Origin: Bordetella parapertussis
GTDB taxonomy: Bacteria > Bacteroidota > Bacteroidia > Chitinophagales > Chitinophagaceae
Direction of reading: 5' to 3'
NCBI GenBank assembly: GCA_943331005.2
Contig: CALQJX020000001.1
Span: forward strand, 293,697-357,696
Length of the DNA: 64,000 nt
The translations under genes were made by a program, and so were the position numbers. Below the pieces are notes generated by a model. The model saw nothing but the letters and a program-made list of their open reading frames with translations. It made no database searches and was not told the origin of the DNA. This document shows, piece by piece, positions 26,427 through 34,555 of this stretch (positions within the stretch are counted from its first letter, which is position 1; each line of letters starts with the position of its first letter).

Positions 26427-27806
26427 ATGGCAAAAATAAAATCAGCGTTCTTCTGTCAGCAGTGCGGATACGAAACTCCGAAGTGGACCGGCAAATGTCC
26501 GTCATGCGGTGCATGGAATTCTTTTGTAGAAGAAGTGATACAACGGGATGACAAGAAGCGAGCGGAAACACCCGGATGGGATGACGATGATATAAAGGAA
26601 AAGAACAGAGCACACAAACTTGAAGATGTGGTGCATGTGCAGGAAGCGCGGCTACTGGCGCCTGATACAGAGCTGAACAGAGTGCTGGGTGGTGGTATGG
26701 TGCCGGGATCGGTGATACTGGTGGCAGGAGATCCCGGGATAGGTAAGAGTACCTTGTTTCTGCAATGCGCACTGGAATGGAAAACGATAACCACCCTTTA
26801 TGTATCGGGTGAGGAAAGTGCACAGCAGATAAAGTTGCGCGCAGACAGGATAGGGATAAAAAACAACAACCTGTATCTGCTGACAGCAACGGATACCGCA
26901 ACGATATTTAACGAGGTAAAAAAGGTACGTCCGAACCTGCTGATCATAGACTCTATACAGACGCTGGAATCGCCGTACGTGGAGTCGGCAGCAGGTAGTG
27001 TATCTCAGGTGCGGGAATGTGCTGCAGAACTGCAACGATTTGCGAAGTCGACCAACATACCGGTATGCATCATAGGGCATATAACTAAGGACGGATCTAT
27101 AGCCGGACCAAAGGTGCTGGAGCATATGGTAGACACCGTTTTGCAGTTTGAGGGAGACCGTCACTATGCCTACAGAATACTGAGAACTTTGAAAAACAGG
27201 TTCGGATCTACGGCAGAACTGGGAATTTATGAGATGGTGCAGCAAGGTATGCGTGCGGTGACGAACCCATCTGAAATTTTGTTATCTCAACACGACGAAC
27301 CGCTGAGCGGGATAGCCATAGCTGCCACAATGGAGGCATCGAGGCCGCTGATGATAGAGGTGCAGGCGCTGGTGACACAGGCTGTATATGGCACGCCACA
27401 GCGCACAGTGAGCGGAATGGACCTGAGGAGGCTGCAATTGCTGCTGGCCGTACTGGAAAAAAGAGGCGGATTCCATTTTGGGGCAAAGGATGTGTTTGTG
27501 AACATAGCCGGCGGCCTGAAAATTGAGGACCCCAGTATAGAACTGGCGGTGGTATGCTCGCTGCTGTCGTCTTATGAAGACAAAACACTGCCATCGAACA
27601 TATGTCTGGTAGGAGAGATAGGGCTGAGCGGAGAGATAAGAGCAGTGAACAGGATAGACCAGCGCATAGCAGAAGCAGACAAGCTGGGTATGGATGTGAT
27701 ATTTATACCGAAGGCGAATGCAAAGGGGCTGGACAAGAAAAACTACAAAATAGAGATAAAGACCGTGAACAAGGTAGAGGATGTGTACAAGATGTTGTTT
27801 GCGTAG
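26427..27806 (+). CDS. radA: DNA repair protein RadA
   Basis: A 459-residue RecA-like ATPase that helps process recombination intermediates and drives branch migration. The C4 zinc finger is complete (Cys 10, 13, 24 and 27), followed by Walker A GDPGIGKST near residue 95, the RadA-specific KNRFG motif near 258, and a C-terminal Lon-like domain (SIELAVVCSLLSSYEDK). A TATCTTTA box lies 7 bp before the ATG, another case of a box almost touching the start. Confidence 0.98.
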   Translation: MAKIKSAFFCQQCGYETPKWTGKCPSCGAWNSFVEEVIQRDDKKRAETPGWDDDDIKEKNRAHKLEDVVHVQEARLLAPDTELNRVLGGGMVPGSVILVAGDPGIGKSTLFLQCALEWKTITTLYVSGEESAQQIKLRADRIGIKNNNLYLLTATDTATIFNEVKKVRPNLLIIDSIQTLESPYVESAAGSVSQVRECAAELQRFAKSTNIPVCIIGHITKDGSIAGPKVLEHMVDTVLQFEGDRHYAYRILRTLKNRFGSTAELGIYEMVQQGMRAVTNPSEILLSQHDEPLSGIAIAATMEASRPLMIEVQALVTQAVYGTPQRTVSGMDLRRLQLLLAVLEKRGGFHFGAKDVFVNIAGGLKIEDPSIELAVVCSLLSSYEDKTLPSNICLVGEIGLSGEIRAVNRIDQRIAEADKLGMDVIFIPKANAKGLDKKNYKIEIKTVNKVEDVYKMLFA

Positions 27807-27823
27807 CAAAAACCATTAACGAA

Positions 27824-27850
27824 GAAACGGAGCCCTGAGGGCTCCGTTTC
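27824..27850. terminator. Bidirectional terminator between radA and pheS
   Basis: Perfect 12 bp arms GAAACGGAGCCC and GGGCTCCGTTTC with a TGA loop. It lies between the convergent radA and pheS stops. Confidence 0.8.
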
Positions 27851-27878
27851 TGTTATAAGAGAATAGTAAATAGCGTTG

Positions 27879-28904
27879 TCATAACCCCTGAAACTGCCGG
27901 AGGAAGCGAACATCGTTCTGAGAATAGAGGCGGAGGTCATTGACCTGATACCTGATCTGTGTGATGCGCTCTACACCCATGCCGAAGGCAAAGCCTGTAT
28001 AGACCTCGGGGTCTATGCCGAAGTTGCTGAGCATATTGGGGTGAACCATACCACAACCCAGGATCTCTACCCAGCCGGTATGCTTGCAGAGGCTGCAACC
28101 CGAACCACCACAAACGGTGCAGGAGATATCCATCTCGGCACTGGGTTCTGTGAACGGGAAATAAGAAGGGCGGAAACGCACCTTGGTATCGGGCCCGAAC
28201 ATTTCTGTAACGAAATAATAGAGTGTTTGTTTGAGATCGGCAAAGGAAACTCCCTTATCTACATAAAGACCTTCGCACTGATGGAAGAAGCAATGTGCAC
28301 GGGCAGATATGGTTTCATTGCGGTAAACACGACCCGGACAGATGACACGAACGGGGAGCGGATGCGTTTCGAGGATGCGCGCCTGAACAGAGGACGTATG
28401 TGTACGCAACACCCAGTCGGGGTTCTGAGACACATAGAAGGTATCCTGCATGTCGCGGGCAGTATGATTTTCGGGCATATTGAGCGAGGTGAAGTTGTGC
28501 CAGTCGTCCTCGATCTCGGGGCCGGTAGCGACACTAAAACCTATTTTCTCGAAAATCTCTACCATACGGTTCTCTACCATGCGCAGCGGATGACGTGTGC
28601 CGATAGGGATAGCAGTACCCGGAAGGCTGACATCTATAGCAGCAGCGTTGCTGCCCGCCTCGTTCCTGAGGTGAGCGAACTCTTCATATTTTCCTTCAGC
28701 CAGTTGTTTGAAACCATTGAGGAGCATACCAGCTTCCTTGCGTCCCTCAGGCGGGACGTTCTTCATTTCATTGGCTAATTGCTTAACGATGCCCTTTGTG
28801 CCCAGGAACCTGATGCGGAACTCTTCGAGCTCTGCAGCGCCGGCCGGGACAAAAGCATTTATTTCCTGCTCAAAAGGCAGTATTTGTTCCTTTAAGGATG
28901 ACAT
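27879..28904 (-). CDS. pheS: Phenylalanyl-tRNA synthetase alpha subunit
   Basis: Charges tRNA-Phe as an alpha2-beta2 enzyme with PheT, which is not in the window. The ATG at 28904 gives 341 residues, a normal length. The N-terminal coiled coil is followed by class II motif 2 around FHQCEGLYVDKGVSF and motif 3 in GFAFGMGVERI; HTSSVQAR and RPSYFPFTEPSAEMDI are also characteristic. A zinc-ribbon-like CTVCGGSGCSLCKHTGW insertion is seen near residue 255, common in this branch. A TATCTTTG box lies 6 bp upstream of the start. Confidence 0.97.
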   Translation of the reverse strand: MSSLKEQILPFEQEINAFVPAGAAELEEFRIRFLGTKGIVKQLANEMKNVPPEGRKEAGMLLNGFKQLAEGKYEEFAHLRNEAGSNAAAIDVSLPGTAIPIGTRHPLRMVENRMVEIFEKIGFSVATGPEIEDDWHNFTSLNMPENHTARDMQDTFYVSQNPDWVLRTHTSSVQARILETHPLPVRVICPGRVYRNETISARAHCFFHQCEGLYVDKGVSFADLKQTLYYFVTEMFGPDTKVRFRPSYFPFTEPSAEMDISCTVCGGSGCSLCKHTGWVEILGCGMVHPNMLSNFGIDPEVYTGFAFGMGVERITQIRYQVNDLRLYSQNDVRFLRQFQGL

Positions 28905-28910
28905 AGGCGA

Positions 28911-28918
28911 CAAAGATA
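28911..28918 (-). promoter_or_regulatory. -7 box directly before pheS
   Basis: On the minus strand TATCTTTG, an exact TAnnTTTG match, ends 6 bp before the pheS ATG at 28904. Confidence 0.55.
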
Positions 28919-29098
28919 TTATTTCTCTGTGAACGAAGCCGTGCCGAAGAGCATGTAAAAGTCAAAATATTCAGCAAAAAGGAAACTAATATGTTTGAAA
29001 AGGAGTAACAAAAACGAAGAATAGAAGACTTGAGGAGGACCAAAGTGGAGTGCTATGTGTAAGTGTGGCTGAATCAAGGACTTGAGAGCGAAATAAAA

Positions 29099-29191
29099 TC
29101 TATGATAAGACGGAGGCGTCTTATGGTACTGCAAAAAGTGTAGTGCCATAAAAAGGTGATTTGCCAAAATGCAGGCAGCGAATCACCTTTG
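29099..29191 (+). promoter_or_regulatory. Compound promoter of phage block 2
   Basis: The distal TCTATGATA (29099-29107), TAAAAA (29149-29154), TTTG (29160-29163) and ATCACCTTTGTG (29182-29193) occur at exactly the same distances as upstream of the small terminase gene. TTTG and CACCTTTG are 20 bp apart. In addition, perfect 10 bp inverted arms AAAGGTGATT (29152-29161) and AATCACCTTT (29181-29190) span the -33 to -7 interval and could bind a dimeric regulator. Two further hairpins occupy 29105-29124 and 29122-29150 and share bases, so they exclude each other. Confidence 0.7.
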
Positions 29192-29218
29192 TGTCATCAA
29201 ACAACCAAAATCCCTATC

Positions 29219-30211
29219 ATGACAGACAAATTCAAAAAAATAGACAGGAGATATGTACTCTCTGACAGCACAGTAAATGAATATGGATTCCGCCTGCTGA
29301 CAACGGGTTATGAAATGGAATCCTTCAGGAAGAACCCGATAGGCTACTATATGCACAAAAGAGAAGAAGGAATAGTGCTGAAGTGGGAAGACCTGCAAGT
29401 AGAAGACGACAAGATTACGGCAGTACCCGTGATCAACCTATCGAACATAAGAGGCGAACAAACCTGCAATGAAGCCGAGAACGGATTTCTGAATGCTGCA
29501 TCGGTAGGGCATATAGTGGTGCTGGAGTATAGTACCGACAAAGAGCTGATGCTGCCCGGACAAACAGGACCAACAATAACAAGATGGTATAACAAAGAAT
29601 GCAGTCTGGTGGATATACCCGGCAACTGCAACGCACTGACCCGACTATATGATGCCAATGAAAATGAACTGAACCTGGCAGACATGAACACCAACAAAAC
29701 CGTGCTGCAGCTATTGCCGGCCGATACTGTGCGTGAACTGAAGCAGTGCCTGCAACTTGCAGACAACAAAACCGAGGCAGATGTGGTGAGTGCAGTGAAA
29801 GAAATGACCGCAAAAGCCAATGAACTGAATCTGCAGCACCATGCGCTACAAGCAGCCAATGCAACCCTGCAACAACAGCTGGATGAAATAATGCAGGCAA
29901 GAGAAAACACAGAAGTGACCACCTTGCTGAACAGGGCGCTGGAAGACAAAAAGATTACTGTGGAGCTGAAGACCAGACTGGCAGCAGACTATGCGCGGAA
30001 TGCAGCGGGATTGAATAATCTGCTGCAGGCAATGCCCGCCTATAGATCTATAGCAGAGCAACTGAAGGGCAAACAACCGGATGCCACTGAGGCAATGTGG
30101 GAATGGGATGACTACGAAAAGAATGACCCAACAGGCAATAAGCTGAAAGCGCTGCGCGCCAATGATGCTGCAAGATATAAAGAGCTCTTTGAGCAGAAAT
30201 TCAACGGCTGA
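29219..30211 (+). CDS. Prohead protease with fused C-terminal scaffold domain
   Basis: The ATG at 29219 gives 330 residues. The N-terminal half resembles HK97/Mu gpI-type serine proteases of capsid maturation: catalytic His in YYMHKRE (His46) and Ser in NAASVGH (Ser95). From about residue 190 a long coiled coil (ALQAANATLQQQLDEIMQAR) and a helical tail look like a scaffolding region removed after assembly, as in Mu gpI/gpZ. It begins block 2 and precedes the capsid gene. The His and Ser pattern is seen; processing is inferred. Confidence 0.78.
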   Translation: MTDKFKKIDRRYVLSDSTVNEYGFRLLTTGYEMESFRKNPIGYYMHKREEGIVLKWEDLQVEDDKITAVPVINLSNIRGEQTCNEAENGFLNAASVGHIVVLEYSTDKELMLPGQTGPTITRWYNKECSLVDIPGNCNALTRLYDANENELNLADMNTNKTVLQLLPADTVRELKQCLQLADNKTEADVVSAVKEMTAKANELNLQHHALQAANATLQQQLDEIMQARENTEVTTLLNRALEDKKITVELKTRLAADYARNAAGLNNLLQAMPAYRSIAEQLKGKQPDATEAMWEWDDYEKNDPTGNKLKALRANDAARYKELFEQKFNG

Positions 30212-30213
30212 AT

Positions 30214-30444
30214 ATAAAAAGCCACAAGACAGCCGGTCAGCAAAGTAAAAGACAGACCAGTAACAGAATGGTCTCACACAACCGAGTGTTGTGCTATAAT
30301 AACTCCCCTCTATTTTAAGTGGCAGCCGAATACCTGCATGAGACAGGACAGGCACCCCATGACACAACCATGTTGTGCATGGCAATCATATGCAGCAAAA
30401 GCTGCTTCCTACCCAAGTTTTTTATCACCAAACAATAAACCAAT
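30214..30444 (+). promoter_or_regulatory. Leader of the capsid gene with three hairpins
   Basis: This 231 bp gap is the longest within block 2. It contains CACAAC/GTTGTG hairpins at 30277-30293 and 30363-30377 with the same stem but different loops, and GCAGC-AAAA-GCTGC at 30392-30405. No reading frame fits. Such structures could stabilise or process the abundant capsid message, or control its translation; no promoter box at consensus spacing was recognised. Confidence 0.45.
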
Positions 30445-31359
30445 ATGGCAATTCAGAAAGAGATATGGCAAGACCATATAGAAGGCAATCTATTCAAGAA
30501 CAATGAGTTCTTACTGGCATCGACGGACGCGAGCCAATATGTGCTGCAGGGCAAGGTGGTGCATATACCACAGGCAGGTGCACTGGCTACGGTAGTGAAG
30601 AACAGGGCATCGGTACCGGCAACAGTGGTGCAGCGCACTGATACAGACATAACGTATGTGCTGGATGAATTTACAACAGATCCGATACTGATACCCAATG
30701 CAGAGACGTTTGAGCTGAGCTACAACAAACGCGAAAGTATACTTGGCGAATATGAATCGTCGCTGAGGCAGACGATAGCAGAAAACCTGCTGATAGACTG
30801 GAGCCCTACCGACACAACAGGAACGATCATTCGTACTACAGGTGTATCTACCGCAACACATCTTGCAGACACCACAGGTAACAGAAAGAAGTTTACGGTG
30901 AATGATCTGAAGCATGCACAACTGCAACTAAACAAACAGAACATACCGATGGAAGGCCGCTATGCGCTGATAAGTGCAGACATGTTTCAGCAGCTGACCG
31001 ATGATATGTCGGCGACACAGTACAGAGACTTCAGCGCAGCATATGATGTAAAGGACGGTGTGCTGGGCAGGCTGTTTGGTTTCAATATAATGATGCGCGG
31101 CAGTGTGGTGACCTATGACAATGCAGCAGCACCAGTAGTGAACGCATATGGTGCAACTGCAGATACTGCAGACAACGATGGGGTGCTGTGCTGGCAGACC
31201 GGAGCAGTGGAGCGAGCCCTGGGTCAGATCACCTTCTTTGAGCGTATAGGAGACCCAACCTACTACGGAGACATATATAGCGTGGGTGTGAGGATGGGTG
31301 CCCGCAAACGCAGGAGCGATGCCAGAGGCATCATAGCCATTGTGCAGGCTGCTGCATAA
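30445..31359 (+). CDS. Major capsid protein, HK97-fold
   Basis: A 304-residue protein that forms the head shell. It opens with MAIQKEIWQDHIEGNLFKNN, typical for Bacteroidota phage coat proteins, and has the expected mixed alpha/beta content with a long central helix around GEYESSLRQTIAENLLIDW, an A-domain-like FNIMMRGSVVTYD, and a C-terminal ERIGDPTYYGDIYSVGVRMG. No degradation is seen. It follows the protease/scaffold gene as in Mu-like phages. Confidence 0.88.
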   Translation: MAIQKEIWQDHIEGNLFKNNEFLLASTDASQYVLQGKVVHIPQAGALATVVKNRASVPATVVQRTDTDITYVLDEFTTDPILIPNAETFELSYNKRESILGEYESSLRQTIAENLLIDWSPTDTTGTIIRTTGVSTATHLADTTGNRKKFTVNDLKHAQLQLNKQNIPMEGRYALISADMFQQLTDDMSATQYRDFSAAYDVKDGVLGRLFGFNIMMRGSVVTYDNAAAPVVNAYGATADTADNDGVLCWQTGAVERALGQITFFERIGDPTYYGDIYSVGVRMGARKRRSDARGIIAIVQAAA

Positions 31360-31371
31360 AGCAGAGACGAA

Positions 31372-31644
31372 ATGCTGACAGAGATAAAGATATGGATACT
31401 TGTTGCGGTGGCTGGTGTGATGGCAACCATACTGGGTTTTGTGATGAAGGTGATAACAGACCAGGTAATAAAACGACTGGATGATATAGTGATGGAGCTG
31501 AAACAACTGACACAGGTAACGACTGTGCAGGGACAGCAGATACAAGGCCTGAAAGAACAGGAAGCCATGATACACCACCGCCTCAACGAGCATGCCGAAA
31601 GAATACACGCACTGGAGGCCAGTGCGATAAACCTGAAACACTAA
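31372..31644 (+). CDS. Small membrane-anchored coiled-coil protein of phage block 2
   Basis: A 90-residue protein with one N-terminal membrane helix (WILVAVAGVMATILGFVM, about residues 8-25) and a heptad-patterned coiled coil over residues 28-85. Gene position between capsid and sheath is not standard. The size and plan resemble some holin- or XhlA/BhlA-type release proteins, though topology is reversed relative to XhlA. It is the only membrane protein in block 2 and the only visible candidate for a release function. Confidence 0.6.
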   Translation: MLTEIKIWILVAVAGVMATILGFVMKVITDQVIKRLDDIVMELKQLTQVTTVQGQQIQGLKEQEAMIHHRLNEHAERIHALEASAINLKH

Positions 31645-31647
31645 AAA

Positions 31648-32085
31648 ATGAAAACTATGTTTTGTACAAAGATGAGACAACGCATCAGACATGTGATGCA
31701 ACAATTTGACGCGTATGTGGATGCACATGCTGAGACCGCACTACAAATAACAACCGCACTGAAGCATGCACTGGAATCGCCGGTGGCAGATATGGTGACA
31801 CTGCTGATACCGGGTACTGCCGACGATGCACTGAAACAGCATTTGCAACAAGCACTGGTACGAGTGACAGACACCCTGCTGGTGCTGAGCAAATGCAGTA
31901 AGGAGCATGATATGAACAAGAAGCTGCAATGCCTGGCGGGAGAGCTGCTGAGACAAACGCCAGAAGTGCGGGATGCGCTGCTGCACAAGATGGCAAGTCT
32001 GCTGACCGGAGAACTGGATGGAAACAGACTGAAACAAAGATTGTATGACCTGTATGTGCAGGCAAAATATACATCCATGAAATAA
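31648..32085 (+). CDS. All-helical protein of phage block 2, unknown function
   Basis: A 145-residue protein rich in Ala, Leu, Gln and His, predicted helical throughout, with QQFDAYVDAHAETALQITTA and a C-terminal GNRLKQRLYDLYVQAKYTSM. It starts 3 bp after the previous gene's stop and is clearly co-transcribed. No family is recognised. It may be a connector, head-decoration or regulatory protein. Confidence 0.6.
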   Translation: MKTMFCTKMRQRIRHVMQQFDAYVDAHAETALQITTALKHALESPVADMVTLLIPGTADDALKQHLQQALVRVTDTLLVLSKCSKEHDMNKKLQCLAGELLRQTPEVRDALLHKMASLLTGELDGNRLKQRLYDLYVQAKYTSMK

Positions 32086-32105
32086 AGCCGAAAAGACGCT
32101 GTGCT

Positions 32106-32330
32106 ATGAGAAAGACCAATGATGCTACAAAAGCAGCGACACAACTAATGTACCTGACCAGTGACGAGTGTGTATTTATGGACAAGGAATGTGCGCAGAA
32201 ACATGCGAGTACACTTGCTGACAGGAACGTAAAAGCAATTACTCAAAGAGAAGCAGAAGCGGCGCTGAAGGCGCTGATCAATGTTGCTGAAGAGGAAGAG
32301 TCAGAAGATGTAATGTGGGCAGAGCAGTAA
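32106..32330 (+). CDS. Small acidic protein of phage block 2, unknown function
   Basis: A 74-residue protein with a helical centre (NVKAITQREAEAALKALINV) and an acidic tail EEEESEDVMWAEQ. It is placed just before the sheath gene with 33 bp between. No family recognised; small proteins at this place are often tail completion or assembly factors. Confidence 0.5.
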   Translation: MRKTNDATKAATQLMYLTSDECVFMDKECAQKHASTLADRNVKAITQREAEAALKALINVAEEEESEDVMWAEQ

Positions 32331-32363
32331 GATTCTATCAATCAAAAAAAACGGAACAAAAAA

Positions 32364-33545
32364 ATGGGTAGTGTAAACATAACGCTGGCAAACGGCCAGC
32401 TGGGAGGAACCCTCCAGACGAATGACGGTATAGCCGGATTGGTGCTGACAGGACAAACAGAAGGAGCCTATACAGTGGGTACACCGATACTGGTAACGAG
32501 TGTAGCGGCGGCAAGTGCAGCGGGGATAACAGCAACCGGTAATGCCTTTGCCGCAAAACAGATAAAGGAATATTATGACCAGGCAGGAAAGGGGGCACAG
32601 CTATATGTGATGCTGGTGCCTGCAACAATGACCCTGATGCAGATGGCAACACCAACAGAGGCAAATGGTGCCAGAAAACTGCTGGATTATGCCGGAGGCA
32701 GGATAAAGGTGCTGGGCGTGCTGAGTGATGATGCCGCAATAGAAGCAGCCGGAGGCACCGTGACCATAACCAATGGTATGAATGAAGAGGTATATGCTGC
32801 TGCGAGTAAAATGGCGTTGATGGCACAGTCTTATTTTCTGTTGCATAAACCATTCAGGGCGATAATAGGAGGTAGCAGTTATGCTGGTGTTGCTGCGGAT
32901 CTGACCGATGTGCAGACCGGAGCAACCAACAACCGGACAGCAATACTGATAGGAGATACACAGTCGGGAAGGAGTGCGTGTGTGGGGCTTGCATTGGGCG
33001 TAGTATCGTCTGTGCCCGTTCAGCGAAAAATAAGCAGAGTAAGGTCGGGTCCGCTGACAGCAATAGCAGCATATACGGGAACCAATACGGCAGAGGCCGC
33101 CGCAGAATCTTTGCCGGTAATAGCGGGCAAGGGATACATAACATATGCCATCTATGCCAACACTACAGGATACTTCTTTTCCGGAGATCCGATGTGCACC
33201 GCAACAACAGATGACTATAGTATGCTGGCCCGCGGCAGGGTGATAGACAAAGCACACCTGCTGGCCTATGCCACATTTGTGCAGGAAATAGATGATGAGG
33301 TACCTGTGAATGAAGATGGAACACTGGATGCGGGTTTTTGTAAATGGCTGAGCCAGCAGATGGAGCATCAGATAAACAACACAATGACTGTGAATAATGA
33401 GATAAGCAGTGTGACCTGTTATATAGACCCCGCACAAAACATACTGAGTACCAATGTGCTGAATGTAGTAATAGGTATTGTGCCCGTAGGCTATGCAAGC
33501 CGAATAGAGATAAGCCTGGGATTCAGTAATCCGGCAAATGCCTGA
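32364..33545 (+). CDS. Tail sheath protein (DUF2586-like)
   Basis: A 393-residue protein. The N-terminal GSVNITLANGQLGG and body with GYASRIEISLGF at the C-terminus correspond to the DUF2586 group, which Bacteroidota contractile phages use as sheath. The C-terminal strand-rich region and the ending EISLGFSNPA would make the intersubunit handshake. Its size is in the normal range for phage sheaths. Presence of a sheath together with a tube identifies the tail as contractile. Confidence 0.82.
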   Translation: MGSVNITLANGQLGGTLQTNDGIAGLVLTGQTEGAYTVGTPILVTSVAAASAAGITATGNAFAAKQIKEYYDQAGKGAQLYVMLVPATMTLMQMATPTEANGARKLLDYAGGRIKVLGVLSDDAAIEAAGGTVTITNGMNEEVYAAASKMALMAQSYFLLHKPFRAIIGGSSYAGVAADLTDVQTGATNNRTAILIGDTQSGRSACVGLALGVVSSVPVQRKISRVRSGPLTAIAAYTGTNTAEAAAESLPVIAGKGYITYAIYANTTGYFFSGDPMCTATTDDYSMLARGRVIDKAHLLAYATFVQEIDDEVPVNEDGTLDAGFCKWLSQQMEHQINNTMTVNNEISSVTCYIDPAQNILSTNVLNVVIGIVPVGYASRIEISLGFSNPANA

Positions 33546-33591
33546 TAGCAGAAAGTAAGTATTGAAATAATAAAAACCAAACAAAAGAGAT

Positions 33592-34023
33592 ATGGGATCA
33601 ATATCATTTTTCGACAGCAAGGACTGTGAGTGGGCCGATATGCAGGTAAGATTATCTGGGGCAACACTTACTAAAATAAGAGGCCTGAAATACAAAGCAT
33701 CTAAAGAGAAACAACTGTTGCATGCGGCAGGAGATGAACCGATAAGTATACAGTCGGGAAAGCGCACCTATGAGGGGCAGATAAAGGTGCTGAAAGGCGC
33801 CCTGGATGACCTGAACAAAGCCGCAAGGGCGGCAGGCGGAGATGATATACTGGATCTTCGGTTTGACATAACCGTGTCTTACAAAGCAAAGGGAGCAAGG
33901 GCCTTGCAGATCGACACCTTGTCGGGAGTAGAAGTGAAGGAGTTTGAGAAAGGCTGGGATCAGGGCGCAAAAAATATGGACGTGACCTTGCCGATAGTAT
34001 TCATGAAAATAGTGTCTGTATAG
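33592..34023 (+). CDS. Tail tube protein
   Basis: A 143-residue beta-sandwich protein placed right after the sheath gene. Typical elements are SISFFDSKDCEWADMQVRL at the start, GLKYKASKEKQLLHAAGDEP (loop at the ring interface), SGKRTYEGQIKVLKG, and a C-terminal MDVTLPIVFMKI strand. It forms hexameric rings that stack as the inner tube through which DNA passes. Confidence 0.82.
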   Translation: MGSISFFDSKDCEWADMQVRLSGATLTKIRGLKYKASKEKQLLHAAGDEPISIQSGKRTYEGQIKVLKGALDDLNKAARAAGGDDILDLRFDITVSYKAKGARALQIDTLSGVEVKEFEKGWDQGAKNMDVTLPIVFMKIVSV

Positions 34024-34039
34024 AAACCAAAGCAACAGA

Positions 34040-34363
34040 ATGGAAAACGAAAAAACAATACTGACCGGACAAGCGACCGATAGTCAGATAGCAGAGTGGA
34101 AGACAAAGTATAAAAGCGGAATTTATGCAGTAGTAGTAGATGGTCATATAGCTTACTTCAAAAACCCGGGTAGGAATGAACTGAACTGCGCGATGGGTAA
34201 GGCAGATAATGACAAAGCACTGGACCTATATGAAGAACTGGCTGAGCTGACATTTGTAGGTGGCAGTGAAGACGTGCTGAAAGACGACCAGATGTTTGTG
34301 GGTATGTGCCAGGAAATGAAAGTGAAGCTGGAAGGCAAAAAGGCTATACTGGTAAACTTATAG
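34040..34363 (+). CDS. Tail assembly chaperone, short form (gpG-like)
   Basis: A 107-residue protein located between the tube and tape-measure genes, where tailed phages encode two chaperones by frameshifting. The sequence KTKYKSGIYAVVVDGHIAYF followed by a helical acidic stretch fits Bacteroidota versions. It ends at TAG 34361-34363. A second frame (-1) overlaps the last codons and continues to 34536, so this gene is likely to have a longer form. Confidence 0.72.
   Translation: MENEKTILTGQATDSQIAEWKTKYKSGIYAVVVDGHIAYFKNPGRNELNCAMGKADNDKALDLYEELAELTFVGGSEDVLKDDQMFVGMCQEMKVKLEGKKAILVNL
34336..34342 (+). promoter_or_regulatory. Probable -1 programmed frameshift site
   Basis: The codons GGC AAA AAG contain the heptamer C AAA AAG, with the slippery tetramer A AAG. 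A -1 slip here joins the gpG-like frame to the open -1 frame ending at 34536. The heptamer is not perfect because P-site re-pairing is weak. A stem (34366-34374 with 34386-34394, 9 pairs with two wobbles) lies 23 nt downstream. Confidence 0.55.
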
Positions 34364-34536
34364 AGGGGTCGTGCGGAGGCCCGGCGCATGATCCCATAGG
34401 ATATCTGGAAACATTGCTGGAGTATTTTTTACCGGGTCTGAAACACCAAGAACTGGACGATGAAGCTTTTGCCAAAAAGGTAGCACATCTGCTATACATA
34501 AGGCGCCAACTGACAGAGCACAAAACAGACCAATGA
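34342..34536 (+). CDS. Frameshift extension of the tail assembly chaperone (T-like)
   Basis: In the -1 frame the reading continues GYTGKLIEGSCGGPAHDPIG and a helical region (LETLLEYFLPGLK, then FAKKVAHLLYIRRQLTE), adding 64 residues to make a fused product of about 165 residues. An independent start (ATG 34306) is possible but lies inside the gpG-like gene with no better signal. The gpG/gpGT arrangement is conserved in tailed phages and helps the chaperone coat the tape measure. The stop at 34536 is 19 bp before the next gene. Confidence 0.6.
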   Translation, partial: GYTGKLIEGSCGGPAHDPIGYLETLLEYFLPGLKHQELDDEAFAKKVAHLLYIRRQLTEHKTDQ

Positions 34537-34555
34537 AATATCTAAACAAAAAGCC

